Shown: positions 51,530-61,991 of the stretch, in pieces
Numbering within the stretch: the stretch's first letter is position 1
Layout: each line of letters starts with the position of its first letter
Notes under the pieces: model-generated
What the model was told of the DNA's origin: nothing
The model's database searches: none
The model's input: the letters and a program-made list of their open reading frames with translations, nothing else
Source of the DNA: Bog-473 sp963791995
Lineage (GTDB): Bacteria; Actinomycetota; Acidimicrobiia; Acidimicrobiales; RAAP-2
Length of the DNA: 64,000 nucleotides
Direction of reading: 5' to 3'
NCBI GenBank assembly: GCA_963791995.1
Contig: CAWBUQ010000001.1
Coordinates: 372,001 to 436,000 of the forward strand
Made by a program: the position numbers and the translations under genes

Positions 51530-51606
51530 GCACCCCAGGCCCGACGACTGACCGAGACGACTGATCCCGGACCGGCTCGCGGCGGCGAGCACTAGCCTCG
51601 CCGCCC

Positions 51607-52386
51607 ATGTGGCCGCCGCCGCCCGCGGGGACGTGGGTCCTCGACCTCGATGGCGTGGTGTGGCTGGCGGGGCGCCCGATCCCGGGCGTGGACGAAGCGG
51701 TGGCGCGCCTGCGCGGGGCCGGCGTGCGGGTCCTCTTCGCCACCAACAACTCGGCACCGACGCGGGCGCAGCTCAACAAGAGCCTGGCCCAGTGCGGCAT
51801 CACCGCCGACGACGCCGACCTGCTGCGCTCCTCCGACGTGGCGGCAGGCATGCTGGCGCCGGGGTCGACCGCGCTGGTGGTGGGCGAGGACGGGATCGTC
51901 GAGGCGCTCGGGAGCCGCGGCGTCACCGTCGTGCCCGACGGGCCGGCCGACGCGGTGGTGGTCGGGATCACCCGCAGCTTCACCTACGAGGACCTGAGGC
52001 GGGCCGCCGCCGCCGTGCGCTCGGGGGCCCGCCTGGTGGCGACGAACGAGGACGCCACCTTCCCGACGCCCGACGGCCTGGTGCCGGGCGCCGGCTCCAT
52101 CCTCGCCGCCGTCGCCACGGCGGCGGAGGCGACGCCCGAGGTGGCGGGCAAGCCGCACCCGCCGACGGCCGCCGCCATCGCGGCGCGGGTGCCCCCGGGC
52201 GAGCTGCGCACCGTGGTGGGGGACCGGCCCTCGACCGACGGCGCCCTGGCGGCCCAGCTGGACGTGCCCTTCGCCCTGGTCCTCTCGGGGGTCACCCCGC
52301 CGGGAGCCGACCTGGCGGACACCGGGGCGGTGGCCATCGCCAAGGACCTGCGCACCCTCGTCGACCAGGCTCTCCCCGGAGGGTGA
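51607..52386 (+). CDS. HAD-superfamily phosphatase, NagD/PGP type (subfamily IIA)
   Basis: 259-residue cytoplasmic phosphatase. Motif I VLDLDGVVWLAGRPIPG (nucleophile Asp), motif II FATNNSAPTRAQ, motif III Lys in GKPHPPTAAAIA, motif IV VVGDRPSTDGALAAQLDVPF. Cap of type C2A between motifs II and III. Related enzymes act on 2-phosphoglycolate, p-nitrophenyl phosphate or nucleotides. In Mycobacterium a similar gene lies just before tlyA (Rv1692), the same order as here. Confidence 0.88.
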   Translation: MWPPPPAGTWVLDLDGVVWLAGRPIPGVDEAVARLRGAGVRVLFATNNSAPTRAQLNKSLAQCGITADDADLLRSSDVAAGMLAPGSTALVVGEDGIVEALGSRGVTVVPDGPADAVVVGITRSFTYEDLRRAAAAVRSGARLVATNEDATFPTPDGLVPGAGSILAAVATAAEATPEVAGKPHPPTAAAIAARVPPGELRTVVGDRPSTDGALAAQLDVPFALVLSGVTPPGADLADTGAVAIAKDLRTLVDQALPGG

Positions 52387-52431
52387 CAAAAACTGCTTGC
52401 TGGCAGCTAGCACTTCAGATACTCTCGTTTC

Positions 52432-53040
52432 ATGGCGAGTAACGAACGCATACGCAAGTACCTCGACGCCGGATCCGTGCTCGGACAGGTCAGCCGTGGC
52501 CGAGCCGAGGAGATCGTGCGAGAGTTGGTGAATGCCGGCGACATCCAGCGCGGGCAGGCACAGGAGTGGGTGGACAGCTTGATGGAGCGCAGTCGCAGGA
52601 GTAGCGAGCAGGTCCTCGACCTGGTGCGTTCCGAGGTGGCGGCTCAGCTCTCGAAGGTCGACTCGAAGGCCCTCGAGAGCCTGGCCAACCAGGTCGCCGA
52701 GCTCCTGAAGAGGTCGGCCGAGGCCGGGCGCAAGACCACGCGGGACGTGACCAGCCACGCCGGCAAGCACGCCGGCAAGGTCACCAAGCAGGCCAGCCAG
52801 CAGGCGAGCAAGGTCACCAAGCAGGCCAGCCAGCAGGCGAGCAAGGTCACCTCGCAGGCCACCAAGGTGACCAAGCAGGCGACCACCCGGGCGACCAGGA
52901 CGGCGCAGGACGTGGCCGACCAGGCCGGCAAGACAGCCACGCGGGCCCGTGCCGCCGCCCAGAGCGTGACGCCCAAGCGGGGCGCCAAGCCCTCGGCCCG
53001 GCCCCGCTCGACGAAGAAGCCGCACAAGGCCGCCAGCTGA
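52432..53040 (+). CDS. Phasin-like protein with Lys/Ala-rich repeat tail
   Basis: 202 residues. Residues 1-100 are helical and resemble poly(hydroxyalkanoate) granule-associated phasin-like proteins: KYLDAGSVLGQVSRGRAEEI, VRELVNAGDIQRGQAQEWVD, VDSKALESLANQVAELLKRS. The C-terminal half is a basic Ala/Lys/Gln/Thr-rich tail with an exact 11-residue repeat KVTKQASQQAS twice, then KVTSQATKVTKQA. The tail resembles histone H1- or PhaF-like DNA-binding tails, so nucleoid binding is possible (inference). Lies between the HAD gene and tlyA. Confidence 0.7.
   Translation: MASNERIRKYLDAGSVLGQVSRGRAEEIVRELVNAGDIQRGQAQEWVDSLMERSRRSSEQVLDLVRSEVAAQLSKVDSKALESLANQVAELLKRSAEAGRKTTRDVTSHAGKHAGKVTKQASQQASKVTKQASQQASKVTSQATKVTKQATTRATRTAQDVADQAGKTATRARAAAQSVTPKRGAKPSARPRSTKKPHKAAS
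52777..52842 (+). repeat. Two exact 33-bp tandem repeats
   Basis: The 33-bp unit starting AAGGTCACCAAGCAGGCCAG at 52777 is repeated without change at 52810, followed by degenerate copies to about 52890. Length variation by slippage is likely here. Confidence 0.9.
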
Positions 53041-53897
53041 GCAGCGGGGCCCGCCGCCGGCTCGACTCCGAGCTCGTGCGCCGAGGCCTCGTGACAACCA
53101 GAGCCGAGGCCCAGGCCGCCATCGTGGCAGGGTCGGTCCTCGTCGCCGGTGCACCGGCCGACAAGCCGGCGCGGCTCGTGGGGGCCGACGAGCCGCTCCT
53201 CGTGCTCGGGCCCGCATCGCCCTACGTCAGCCGGGGCGGGCAGAAGCTCGCTGCTGCGCTCGATCGCTTCGCCGTCGAGGTGAGCGACCGGCGTGCCCTC
53301 GATGCGGGCGCCTCCACCGGTGGCTTCACCGACTGCCTCCTCCAGCGCGGCGCCGCCCGCGTCTACGCGGTCGACGTCGGCCACGGCCAGCTCGACCCGG
53401 CCGTGCGCGGCGACGGACGCGTGGTCGTCCTCGAACGCGTCAACGCGCGCACGCTCGACGCCGCCACCCTGCAGGCCGCCGACGCTTCGTTCGAACCGTG
53501 CTCGCTCGTCGTGGCGGATCTCTCGTTCATCTCGCTGCGCAGTGTCGTCCCCGCCCTCACCGGTGAGGTCGCCGCCGCCGGTGCCGACCTGGTGCTTTTG
53601 GTCAAACCGCAGTTCGAGGTGGGCCGCGCCGCGGCCTCGAGAGGCAAGGGCGTCGTCCGTGACCCGGACTTGTGGCGCGGGGCGCTCGAGGGTGTGGCGT
53701 CCGCGCTCGCCAGCGCCGGAACCGGCATCATGGGTGTGATGGTCTCCCCCCTGACCGGCGCAGCCGGCAACGTCGAGTTCCTCGTGCACGCCCGCAAGGG
53801 TGCAGCCGGGGCCGCTGCGGGCGAGGCCACCGCCCTGTTCGACGCCGCCGTGTCGGAGGCGGCCCACGACCTCGCGCCCGGCTCGCCGGCCGGCTGA
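53037..53897 (+). CDS. tlyA: TlyA-type rRNA (cytidine-2'-O)-methyltransferase
   Basis: 2'-O-methylates ribosomal RNA cytidines in the mycobacterial homologue, linked there to capreomycin sensitivity. N-terminal S4 RNA-binding domain (RLDSELVRRGLVTTRAEAQA) and an FtsJ-like methyltransferase domain: SRGGQKLAAALDRF, ALDAGASTGGFTDCLLQRGA (SAM site), VYAVDVGHGQLDPAVRGD, VADLSFISLRSVVP, LVKPQFEVG. The first usual start codon, GTG 53076, would cut off the beginning of the S4 domain; upstream only a CTG at 53037, overlapping the phasin stop, is available in frame. So the start is a rare CTG or hidden by an indel. Confidence 0.9.
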   Translation: MSSGARRRLDSELVRRGLVTTRAEAQAAIVAGSVLVAGAPADKPARLVGADEPLLVLGPASPYVSRGGQKLAAALDRFAVEVSDRRALDAGASTGGFTDCLLQRGAARVYAVDVGHGQLDPAVRGDGRVVVLERVNARTLDAATLQAADASFEPCSLVVADLSFISLRSVVPALTGEVAAAGADLVLLVKPQFEVGRAAASRGKGVVRDPDLWRGALEGVASALASAGTGIMGVMVSPLTGAAGNVEFLVHARKGAAGAAAGEATALFDAAVSEAAHDLAPGSPAG

Positions 53898-53911
53898 GTC
53901 GCCGCCCGCCG

Positions 53912-54813
53912 ATGGCGATCGTCACCTTCTTGGTCCACCCGGACCGTCCCGACGCGCTGGCGTTGGCCACCGACACCGCCTCGTGGCTCACCGAGCGCGG
54001 GGACACGGCCCGCATCTTGCAGTTCAGCGGCCCCGACCAGGTGAGCGAGTCCGGTGTCGAGACCGCGCTGGCCGACGTCGACCTGACCGGCACGACGGTG
54101 GCCGTCAGCATGGGCGGTGACGGCATCTTCTTGCGAGTGGTGCGCCTGGCCACCACGGCGGACGTGCCCGTGCTCGGCGTGAACTTCGGCCGCCTCGGCT
54201 ACCTGCCCGACCTCCTCCCGACCAGGTGCGCGAAGCGCTGACGCGGGTCTTCGAGGGCAAGGCCGTCATCGAGGAGCGCTGCGCGCTCGAAGTCGCCATC
54301 GCCGACCGTTCCCTCGCTGATGGGGCCGGTGCGGTCGGTGATGCGAGCGTGGGCGGCGTCACCACCTTGCTCGCGCTCAATGAGGTGGTGATCGAGAAGG
54401 TCGACTTCGGGCACACCGTGCGCCTGGCCACCACGGTCGACGGCGAGGAGGCGCTGACCTACTCGGCCGACGGCCTCATCGTCGCCACACCCACAGGCTC
54501 GACCGCCTACAACCTCTCGGCCGGCGGCCCGATCATGGCGCCCACCCTGCGCGCCATGGTGGTGACGCCGGTGGCGCCGCACTTCTCGCTCGACCGCAGC
54601 CTGGTGCTCACCGACGCGCAGCGTGTCGGCATCGTGGTGGCGCCCGACCGCGGCGGGGTGCTCGTCATCGACGGGGTCGAGATCGGGCGCCTCGTGCCCG
54701 GCGCCACCATCACCTGCACGGTGGCGGCGCACCCGGTACGCGTCGTGCGCAACGAGCCGCAGACCTTCGGCGGCATCCTGCGCTTCCGCCTCCTGGCCGA
54801 CAAGTCACGCTGA
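53912..54813 (+). CDS. nadK: NAD kinase (one frameshift)
   Basis: ATP-dependent phosphorylation of NAD to NADP. About 300 residues joined. GGDG motif in VSMGGDGIFLRVVRL, NFGRLGYLPDL, and after one missing base near 54222 VREALTRVFEGKAVIEERCA, LLALNEVVIEK and the NAD-binding YSADGLIVATPTGSTAYNLS with AGGPI. ATG 53912 lies 14 bp after tlyA; recN follows by 7 bp, the standard actinobacterial tlyA-nadK-recN operon (Rv1694-Rv1696). As an essential gene it is strong evidence that the frame break is a sequence error. Confidence 0.93.
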
Positions 54814-54820
54814 GGGCGAT

Positions 54821-56434
54821 GTGCTGACCGACCTGCGCGTGCGCGACCTCGGGGTCATTGAGGACCTGTCACTGAGCTTCGGCCCCGGCATGACCGTACT
54901 CACCGGCGAGACCGGAGCCGGCAAGACACTGGTCGTCGAGGCGCTCCAGCTCGTGCTCGGCGGCCGGGGCCATGCGGGCATGGTCCGCGCCGGCGCCACC
55001 GAGGCCCTCGTCGAGGCACGCTTCGAGGTGGACGGCGGCAACGGCGAGGGCAACGCCGTGCGCGAGGTGATCCTGGCCCGCTCTGTCCCCGCCGAGGGAC
55101 GCTCGCGGGCCTGGGTGGACGGCCGCATGGCCTCGCTCGCCGCGCTGGGCGAGGCGGCGGCGGAGCTGGTCGAGATCCACGGCCAGCACGAGCACCGCGC
55201 CCTCGTCACCGCGGCGGCCCAGCGCGACGTCCTCGACGCCTATGCCGGGACCGATCTGAGCCGGGTGCGCGCCCTGCGCAGCCAGCTGCGTTCGCTCGCG
55301 GACGCCATGGCCGGGCTGGGCGGCGACGCGCAGCAGCGCGCCCGTGAGGCCGACGTCCTGCGCTACCAGGTCGAGGAGATCGTGGCGGCGCACCTCGAGA
55401 ACCCCGACGAGGAGGCCGTGCTGCGCCGCGAGGAGGACCGCCTGGCCGACGCCGGCGCCTACCGCGAGGCGGCGCTCGGGGCGGTCGAGGAGATCGATCC
55501 TTCGGCGGGCGAGGGCGGCGCGCTCGACCACATCGGCCACGCCGCCGCCGCGCTGGCCGGGCGCGATGCCTTCGAGTCGTACCGCGAGCGACTGGCCTCG
55601 GTGGCGGCGGAGCTCTCCGACGTGGCCCGGTCGCTGCGCGACGAGCTGGAGGGCTGGAACGACGACCCCGGGCAGCTGAGCGAGGTCCAAGAACGCCGGC
55701 ACCTGCTGGCCGAGCTGCGTCGCAAGTACGGCGCGGACCTCGAGGCCGTCATGGCGTTCGGCGTCGAGGGCGCGGCGCGCCTGGCCCTGCTCGAAGACGC
55801 CGAAGGCGAGGCCGCCCGTCTTCAGGGCGAGTACGAGGCCCGCCTGGCCGAGCTGGCCGAGGCCGAGGCCGCCGTGCGCCTGGTGCGCGACCGCGCCGCC
55901 GGGGCCTTCGGCGAGGCGGTCGGCGATCGCCTTGCCACCTTGGCCATGCCCGGCGCCCGCCTCGAGGTCGCGTTGGCGCCCGGTGGCACCGGCGAGCCCG
56001 TGGAGCTCTTGCTCGGGGCCAACGTCGGCGAGGGGGTCCACCCCCTGGCCCGCGCCGCCTCGGGCGGCGAGTTGGCCCGGGCCATGCTGGCCATCCGCCT
56101 GGTCGGGATGGGCGGGCCCCAGACCATGGTCTTCGACGAGGTGGATGCCGGCGTGGGCGGCGCGGCCGCCGTGGCGCTCGGTGTCGCGCTGCACGAGGTG
56201 GCGCGCCTGCGCCAGGTGCTGGTGGTCACCCACCTGGCCCAAGTGGCGTCACAGGCCGACGCGCACATCAGCGTGGTCAAGGGCGCGTCCAAGGGCCGGA
56301 CGGTGACGGGCGCAACCGCGGTGGACGGGGAAGAGCGTGTGACCGAGTTGTCGCGGATGCTCTCGGGGCACCCCGGCAGCGACGCCGCCCGCGCGCACGC
56401 CCGTGAGCTGCTCGGGACGACGAAGAGCCAATGA
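54821..56434 (+). CDS. recN: DNA repair protein RecN
   Basis: SMC-like ATPase acting early in double-strand break repair. 537 residues, uninterrupted. Walker A LTGETGAGKTLVVEALQLVL, VEIHGQHEHRALV, two long coiled-coil stretches (about residues 150-360, rich in Ala/Glu/Arg), then signature RAASGGELARAMLAIRL and Walker B TMVFDEVDAGVGG with VVTHLAQVASQAD. GTG 54821 chosen; earlier in-frame codons belong to the nadK overlap. Third gene of tlyA-nadK-recN. Confidence 0.95.
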   Translation: MLTDLRVRDLGVIEDLSLSFGPGMTVLTGETGAGKTLVVEALQLVLGGRGHAGMVRAGATEALVEARFEVDGGNGEGNAVREVILARSVPAEGRSRAWVDGRMASLAALGEAAAELVEIHGQHEHRALVTAAAQRDVLDAYAGTDLSRVRALRSQLRSLADAMAGLGGDAQQRAREADVLRYQVEEIVAAHLENPDEEAVLRREEDRLADAGAYREAALGAVEEIDPSAGEGGALDHIGHAAAALAGRDAFESYRERLASVAAELSDVARSLRDELEGWNDDPGQLSEVQERRHLLAELRRKYGADLEAVMAFGVEGAARLALLEDAEGEAARLQGEYEARLAELAEAEAAVRLVRDRAAGAFGEAVGDRLATLAMPGARLEVALAPGGTGEPVELLLGANVGEGVHPLARAASGGELARAMLAIRLVGMGGPQTMVFDEVDAGVGGAAAVALGVALHEVARLRQVLVVTHLAQVASQADAHISVVKGASKGRTVTGATAVDGEERVTELSRMLSGHPGSDAARAHARELLGTTKSQ

Positions 56435-56539
56435 ACACGCTGGACGCACCGCGCCGTCCACCACGTGTCGCGCCGCCTTCGATTATCGTGATCGGGTGCC
56501 CCGATCAACCGATGTGCCGCGTGGCGCGCTGAAGGCGGC

Positions 56540-58180
<1,641 letters not shown>

Positions 58181-58194
58181 GCCGTCACGCGCCG

Positions 58195-58752
58195 GTGTCG
58201 GGCTTCCGCCGCGTCTCGGAGGAGGAGCTCCTGGCGGCCTGGCTCTTCCGGGTGGATCGCCTCCACCTCGTCGACCCGGCCGGGACCGCCTTCGAACGCG
58301 TGGTCATACGCCACCCCGGTGCCGTGACCGTGGTGCCGGCCCACGACGACGGCACCGTGACCCTGGTGCGCCAGTACCGCGCCGCGGTCGACGCCATGGT
58401 GCTCGAGATCCCGGCGGGGACCCGCGACAAGGACGGCGAGGCGGCCGAGGACACGGCGCGGCGCGAACTGGTCGAGGAGGCCGGGCTCGAAGCGGCGCAC
58501 TGGGAACTGCTCGTCGGCATCTGGAACACGCCGGGCGTCAGCGACCAGCACACGACGATCTACTTGGCGACCGGTCTGCGCGCCGTGGCCAGCCGGCCCG
58601 ATGGCGTCGAAGAGGGGTACATGACGACCGAGCGCGTGCGCCTGACCGACCTCGACGACATGGTGGCCGCGGGGGAGCTCAAGGACGAGACGACGGTGCT
58701 CGGGCTCTACATGGCCCGGGCGCGCCTGACGGCGAGAGGGCGGCTCTTGTGA
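58195..58752 (+). CDS. NUDIX hydrolase, ADP-ribose pyrophosphatase type
   Basis: 185 residues. Nudix box GEAAEDTARRELVEEAGL with the glycine-rich start PAGTRDKDGE typical of ADP-ribose pyrophosphatases. Before it VTLVRQYRAAVDAMVLEIPA (substrate/dimer strand) and after it the PGVSDQHTTIYLATGL segment. Cleaves ADP-ribose, probably to AMP and ribose 5-phosphate. GTG 58195. The stop overlaps the GTG of xerD by 4 bp. Confidence 0.9.
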   Translation: MSGFRRVSEEELLAAWLFRVDRLHLVDPAGTAFERVVIRHPGAVTVVPAHDDGTVTLVRQYRAAVDAMVLEIPAGTRDKDGEAAEDTARRELVEEAGLEAAHWELLVGIWNTPGVSDQHTTIYLATGLRAVASRPDGVEEGYMTTERVRLTDLDDMVAAGELKDETTVLGLYMARARLTARGRLL

Positions 58753-59891
58753 GCACCGCGGCGAAGGGCGCGAGCCGGGACGAGGATGCGGGCGCCGGCG
58801 GTGTCGCCGAGGAGATGCTCGGCGACGACGGTACCGACCCTCCCGCGCTTCCCCGGGCGGCCGAGGAGTTCCTCTCGTGGCTCGAGGTGGAACGCGGGCG
58901 CTCGCCGCGCACCCTGGCCGCGTACCGGCGCGACCTCGCTTCCTACCAGCGCCACACCGAGGCGCGTTCGGGTCACGGTGCCGACCGGGCCACGGCCGCC
59001 GACACGGTGGCGCACCTGGACGCGTTGCGGGCCACGCACGGGCGGGCCTCGGTAGCCCGTGCCCAGTCGAGCCTGCGCGGCTTCCACCGTTTCTTGGTCG
59101 AAGAGGGGCTGCGAGGCGACGACCCGACCCTCGACCTGCCGTCGACGTCGGTGACCGACATGTTGCCCAAAGCCCTGACCGAGGAGGAGATGGACCGCCT
59201 GTTGGGCGCCGTCGTCGGCACCGGTCCGATGGTGTTGCGGGACCGGGCCCTGCTCGAGTTCCTCTACGCGACGGGCGCGCGTGTGAGCGAAGTGGTCGGC
59301 CTCAACCTCGGTGACGTCGCCGAGGCGGTGGAGTCGCCGGGGCTGCCCCTCGTGCGCGTGCTCGGCAAGGGCGACAAGGAGCGCGTCGTCCCCTTGGGCT
59401 CACTGGCACGCGCCGCGCTCGAGGACTGGCTGTCGGGGCAGGGGCGACCGCTGCTGGTGCCGGCGCGCTGGCGCCGCCGCAGTGATGCGGAGGCCGTGTT
59501 CCTCAACGCCCGCGGCGGGCGCCTCACGCGCGTGGGCGTCTTCGGGGTCGTCAAGAGGTACGCGGGCCGGGTCGGGCTCGAGGCAAAGGTCAGCCCGCAC
59601 GTGCTGCGGCACTCGTGTGCCACCCACATGCTCGGCCGGGGTGCCGACGTCCGGGTCGTCCAGGAGCTCTTGGGGCACGCGTCGATCGCCACCACCCAGC
59701 GCTACACCAAGGTGTCGCCCGAGCACCTGCGCCGGGCCTACGAGGGTGCCCACCCGCGGGCGGGAACAAAGGGGGGGGAGGGACCGCGTAGCATGACCCC
59801 ATGCCGAACGAGGCCCCCACGGCGGAGACCGCCGACGTCGATTTCGCTGCCCTTCTGCGCAACGAACAGGCCGGATTGCAGGCCCAGCTGA
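58749..59891 (+). CDS. xerD: Tyrosine recombinase XerD-like (C-terminus uncertain)
   Basis: Site-specific recombinase resolving chromosome dimers at dif. N-terminal SAM-like core-binding domain (AEEFLSWLEVERGRSPRTLA), catalytic domain with Arg in LYATGARVSEVVGL, Lys in VLGKGDKERVVPL, HVLRHSCATHML (His-x-x-Arg), His in LLGHASIATTQ and Tyr in QRYTKVSPEHL. As given the frame runs on into the next gene; the run of eight G at 59771-59778 suggests a miscounted base, and with one G fewer it would stop near 59794. Note a 20-residue longer N-terminus than usual. The position after the NUDIX gene matches Rv1701. Confidence 0.9.
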   Translation: MSTAAKGASRDEDAGAGGVAEEMLGDDGTDPPALPRAAEEFLSWLEVERGRSPRTLAAYRRDLASYQRHTEARSGHGADRATAADTVAHLDALRATHGRASVARAQSSLRGFHRFLVEEGLRGDDPTLDLPSTSVTDMLPKALTEEEMDRLLGAVVGTGPMVLRDRALLEFLYATGARVSEVVGLNLGDVAEAVESPGLPLVRVLGKGDKERVVPLGSLARAALEDWLSGQGRPLLVPARWRRRSDAEAVFLNARGGRLTRVGVFGVVKRYAGRVGLEAKVSPHVLRHSCATHMLGRGADVRVVQELLGHASIATTQRYTKVSPEHLRRAYEGAHPRAGTKGGEGPRSMTPCRTRPPRRRPPTSISLPFCATNRPDCRPS

Positions 59892-60157
59892 AAGAGCTGG
59901 GCTTCGCTGACCAGGGGAGCGGCCTCAACTACGACTCGAACTTCGCCGACTCGAGCCAGGTGACCGCCGAGCGGGGCGAGGCCGAGCGTCTGGCGACCGA
60001 GCTGCGGGAGGCTCTCGACGAGGTCGAGGCGGCCATCGCGCGACTCGAGGCCGGGAGCTACGGCAATTGCGAGGTGTGCCAGAAGCCGATCGGGACGGCC
60101 CGGCTCGAGGCCATGCCGGCGGCGCGCCTCTGCATCGCCGACGCCGCCAAGCACTAA
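59801..60157 (+). CDS. TraR/DksA-type zinc-finger protein, incomplete Cys set
   Basis: 118 residues. N-terminal helical hairpin (FAALLRNEQAGLQAQLKELG ... RLATELREALDEVEAAIARL) and a C-terminal finger SYGNCEVCQKPIGTARLEAM then PAARLCIADAAKH. DksA family fingers have CxxC-x17-CxxC; here the first pair is complete but the second is C-I-A-D, with only one Cys, so metal may be bound by Cys3 with His/Asp or not at all. DksA-like proteins act in the RNA polymerase secondary channel; for this small form only the fold can be stated. Confidence 0.82.
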   Translation: MPNEAPTAETADVDFAALLRNEQAGLQAQLKELGFADQGSGLNYDSNFADSSQVTAERGEAERLATELREALDEVEAAIARLEAGSYGNCEVCQKPIGTARLEAMPAARLCIADAAKH

Positions 60158-60193
60158 ATGCGCCCTCCCGGCGCCCCCTCGGGGAGGCGCCCG

Positions 60194-60919
60194 ATGGATC
60201 AACGAACCAAGCGAGCGCTCTGGACACTCGCCATCGCCGTCTTCGTGGTGGCGCTGATCGTCCACCACAACATCACCGAGACCGAGATCATCATCTTCTG
60301 CGTGATGGTGCCCTCCATCATTTTGCACGAGATCTCACACGGCTACGTCGCCAATGCGTTCGGTGACGACACGGCGAAGCGTGCCGGCCGGCTCACCTTG
60401 AACCCGGCCGTCCACGTGGACCCCGTCGGCACGCTGATCGTCCCCGCCCTCTTGTCGCTGGGCTCGGTCGGCTTCTTCGGTTGGGCCAAGCCCGTGCCGG
60501 TCAACGTGGGGAGACTTCGCAGCCCGCGCAACCAGGGCGTGCTCGTGTCGCTGGCCGGCCCCGCGGTCAACGCCGCGTTGGCCGGGATCTTCGGGCTCCT
60601 CTTCGTCCACTTCGCACGGGCCAGCGTGCTCTCGTCGGGGAACTTCTCCACCGGCGCCCAGATCATCTTCTACGCCAGCCTGGTGAACGTGGGGCTCTGT
60701 GCCTTCAACCTCATCCCGGTGCCGCCGCTCGACGGCTCGGTGTTGTTCGAACGGCTCCTGCCGTCGCGCTACTGGCCGACATACCTGCGCTATCGCCAGT
60801 ACACCATGCCGATCCTGCTCGGCCTGGTGCTGTTGAACTTCTTCTTGTACCCGCACGGCCCGCTCACGTGGCTCTTCGACCGCCTCTACAGCTGGTGGTC
60901 CGGCGTGCTCGGACTCTGA
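60194..60919 (+). CDS. Site-2-protease-like M50 membrane metallopeptidase
   Basis: 241 residues, about six membrane helices, zinc motif HEISHGYVANAFGD in the second helix and the second metal site in FNLIPVPPLDGSVLFERLLP. The cytoplasmic-side loop carries LTLNPAVHVDPVGTLIVPAL. This is the short S2P group (no PDZ domain). Probably cleaves membrane-bound regulators; target unknown. ATG 60194 chosen for GGGGAGG seven bases upstream; ATG 60158 directly after the DksA-like gene is an alternative. Confidence 0.9.
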   Translation: MDQRTKRALWTLAIAVFVVALIVHHNITETEIIIFCVMVPSIILHEISHGYVANAFGDDTAKRAGRLTLNPAVHVDPVGTLIVPALLSLGSVGFFGWAKPVPVNVGRLRSPRNQGVLVSLAGPAVNAALAGIFGLLFVHFARASVLSSGNFSTGAQIIFYASLVNVGLCAFNLIPVPPLDGSVLFERLLPSRYWPTYLRYRQYTMPILLGLVLLNFFLYPHGPLTWLFDRLYSWWSGVLGL

Positions 60920-60920
60920 C

Positions 60921-61904
60921 TCAGAACTCGGGCAACAGTCCGATCGCGTCGGCGGCGCGGGCATAGGTCGCCGTCGCCACCTCGTGCGCACGTGCCGCGC
61001 CGCGCAGCAACACGCTCTGCACGTAGGCCGGGTCGCGCTCGAGCTCGGCGCGCCGTGACCGCACCGGGCCGATCAGCTCGCACAGGGCGGTGGCCACGTC
61101 GTTCTTGAGGTCCCCGTAGCGCTCGTACCCCGTCGCCACCTCTTGGGGCGTGCGGCCGGTTGCCGCGGCGAGGAGGTCGAGCAGGTTGGCCAGCCCGGGC
61201 TTGGCCCCGCGGTCATAGCGCATCTCGCCGTCGGTGTCGGTCACGGCTCGGCGGACCTTGCGCGTGATCTCCTCGTCGGAGTCGAGCAGGCCGATGGTGC
61301 CCATGGGCGAGTCGGCCGACTTGGACATCTTGCGTTCGGGGTGCTGGAGGTCCATGACCCGCGCCCCGGTGCCCGGGATGGCGGCCTCGGGGACGACGAA
61401 GGTCTCGCCGAAACGGTTGTTGAAACGGACGGCCAGCTCGCGGGCGAGCTCGAGGTGCTGGCGCTGGTCGTCGCCGACGGGTACGGCGTTGGCGTCGTAG
61501 AGAAGGATGTCGGCCGCCATGAGGACGGGATAGGTGAAGAGGCTGACGCGGGCCGATTCCTGGCCCTGGCCCTTGTCCTTGAACTGGGTCATGCGGCGCA
61601 GCTCGCCCATGGACGCGGTCGACTCGAGCAGCCAGGTCAACCGGGTGTGCTCGGGGACGTGGCTCTGGACGAAGAGGCTGCAGCGCTCGGGGTCGAGCCC
61701 GATGGCCAGGAGGTTCAAGGCGGCGTCCATGGTGTTGGCCCGCAGGTCGACCGCGCCGACTTCGGTGGTCAGGGCGTGCAGGTCGACCACGCAGTAGAAG
61801 GCGTCGTTCCAGTCCTGGAGGGAAACCCAGTGCCGCAGGGCCCCGAGGTAGTTCCCCAGGGTGAAGTTGCCCGATGGCGCGATGCCCGAGAGGACCCTGT
61901 TCAT
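60921..61904 (-). CDS. trpS: Tryptophanyl-tRNA synthetase
   Basis: Class Ic aminoacyl-tRNA synthetase charging tRNA-Trp. 327 residues, complete. HIGH-like motif in SGIAPSGNFTLGNYLGALRH, VDLHALTTEV, MDLQHPERKMSKSA with the KMSKS loop, and AKPGLANLLDLLAA. Start ATG 61904, in the middle of a longer open frame. The gene is on the minus strand between the M50 protease (1 bp apart, convergent) and scpA (divergent, 87 bp). Confidence 0.96.
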   Translation of the reverse strand: MNRVLSGIAPSGNFTLGNYLGALRHWVSLQDWNDAFYCVVDLHALTTEVGAVDLRANTMDAALNLLAIGLDPERCSLFVQSHVPEHTRLTWLLESTASMGELRRMTQFKDKGQGQESARVSLFTYPVLMAADILLYDANAVPVGDDQRQHLELARELAVRFNNRFGETFVVPEAAIPGTGARVMDLQHPERKMSKSADSPMGTIGLLDSDEEITRKVRRAVTDTDGEMRYDRGAKPGLANLLDLLAAATGRTPQEVATGYERYGDLKNDVATALCELIGPVRSRRAELERDPAYVQSVLLRGAARAHEVATATYARAADAIGLLPEF

Positions 61905-61991
61905 GGGGCGCCATGGTAGGGCCCACCAGGGATGCCTCGGCTCCTGGCCGGGGTGCGCGGCGGGTGCTGCGCAGTTCGGTAACGTCGGCGG

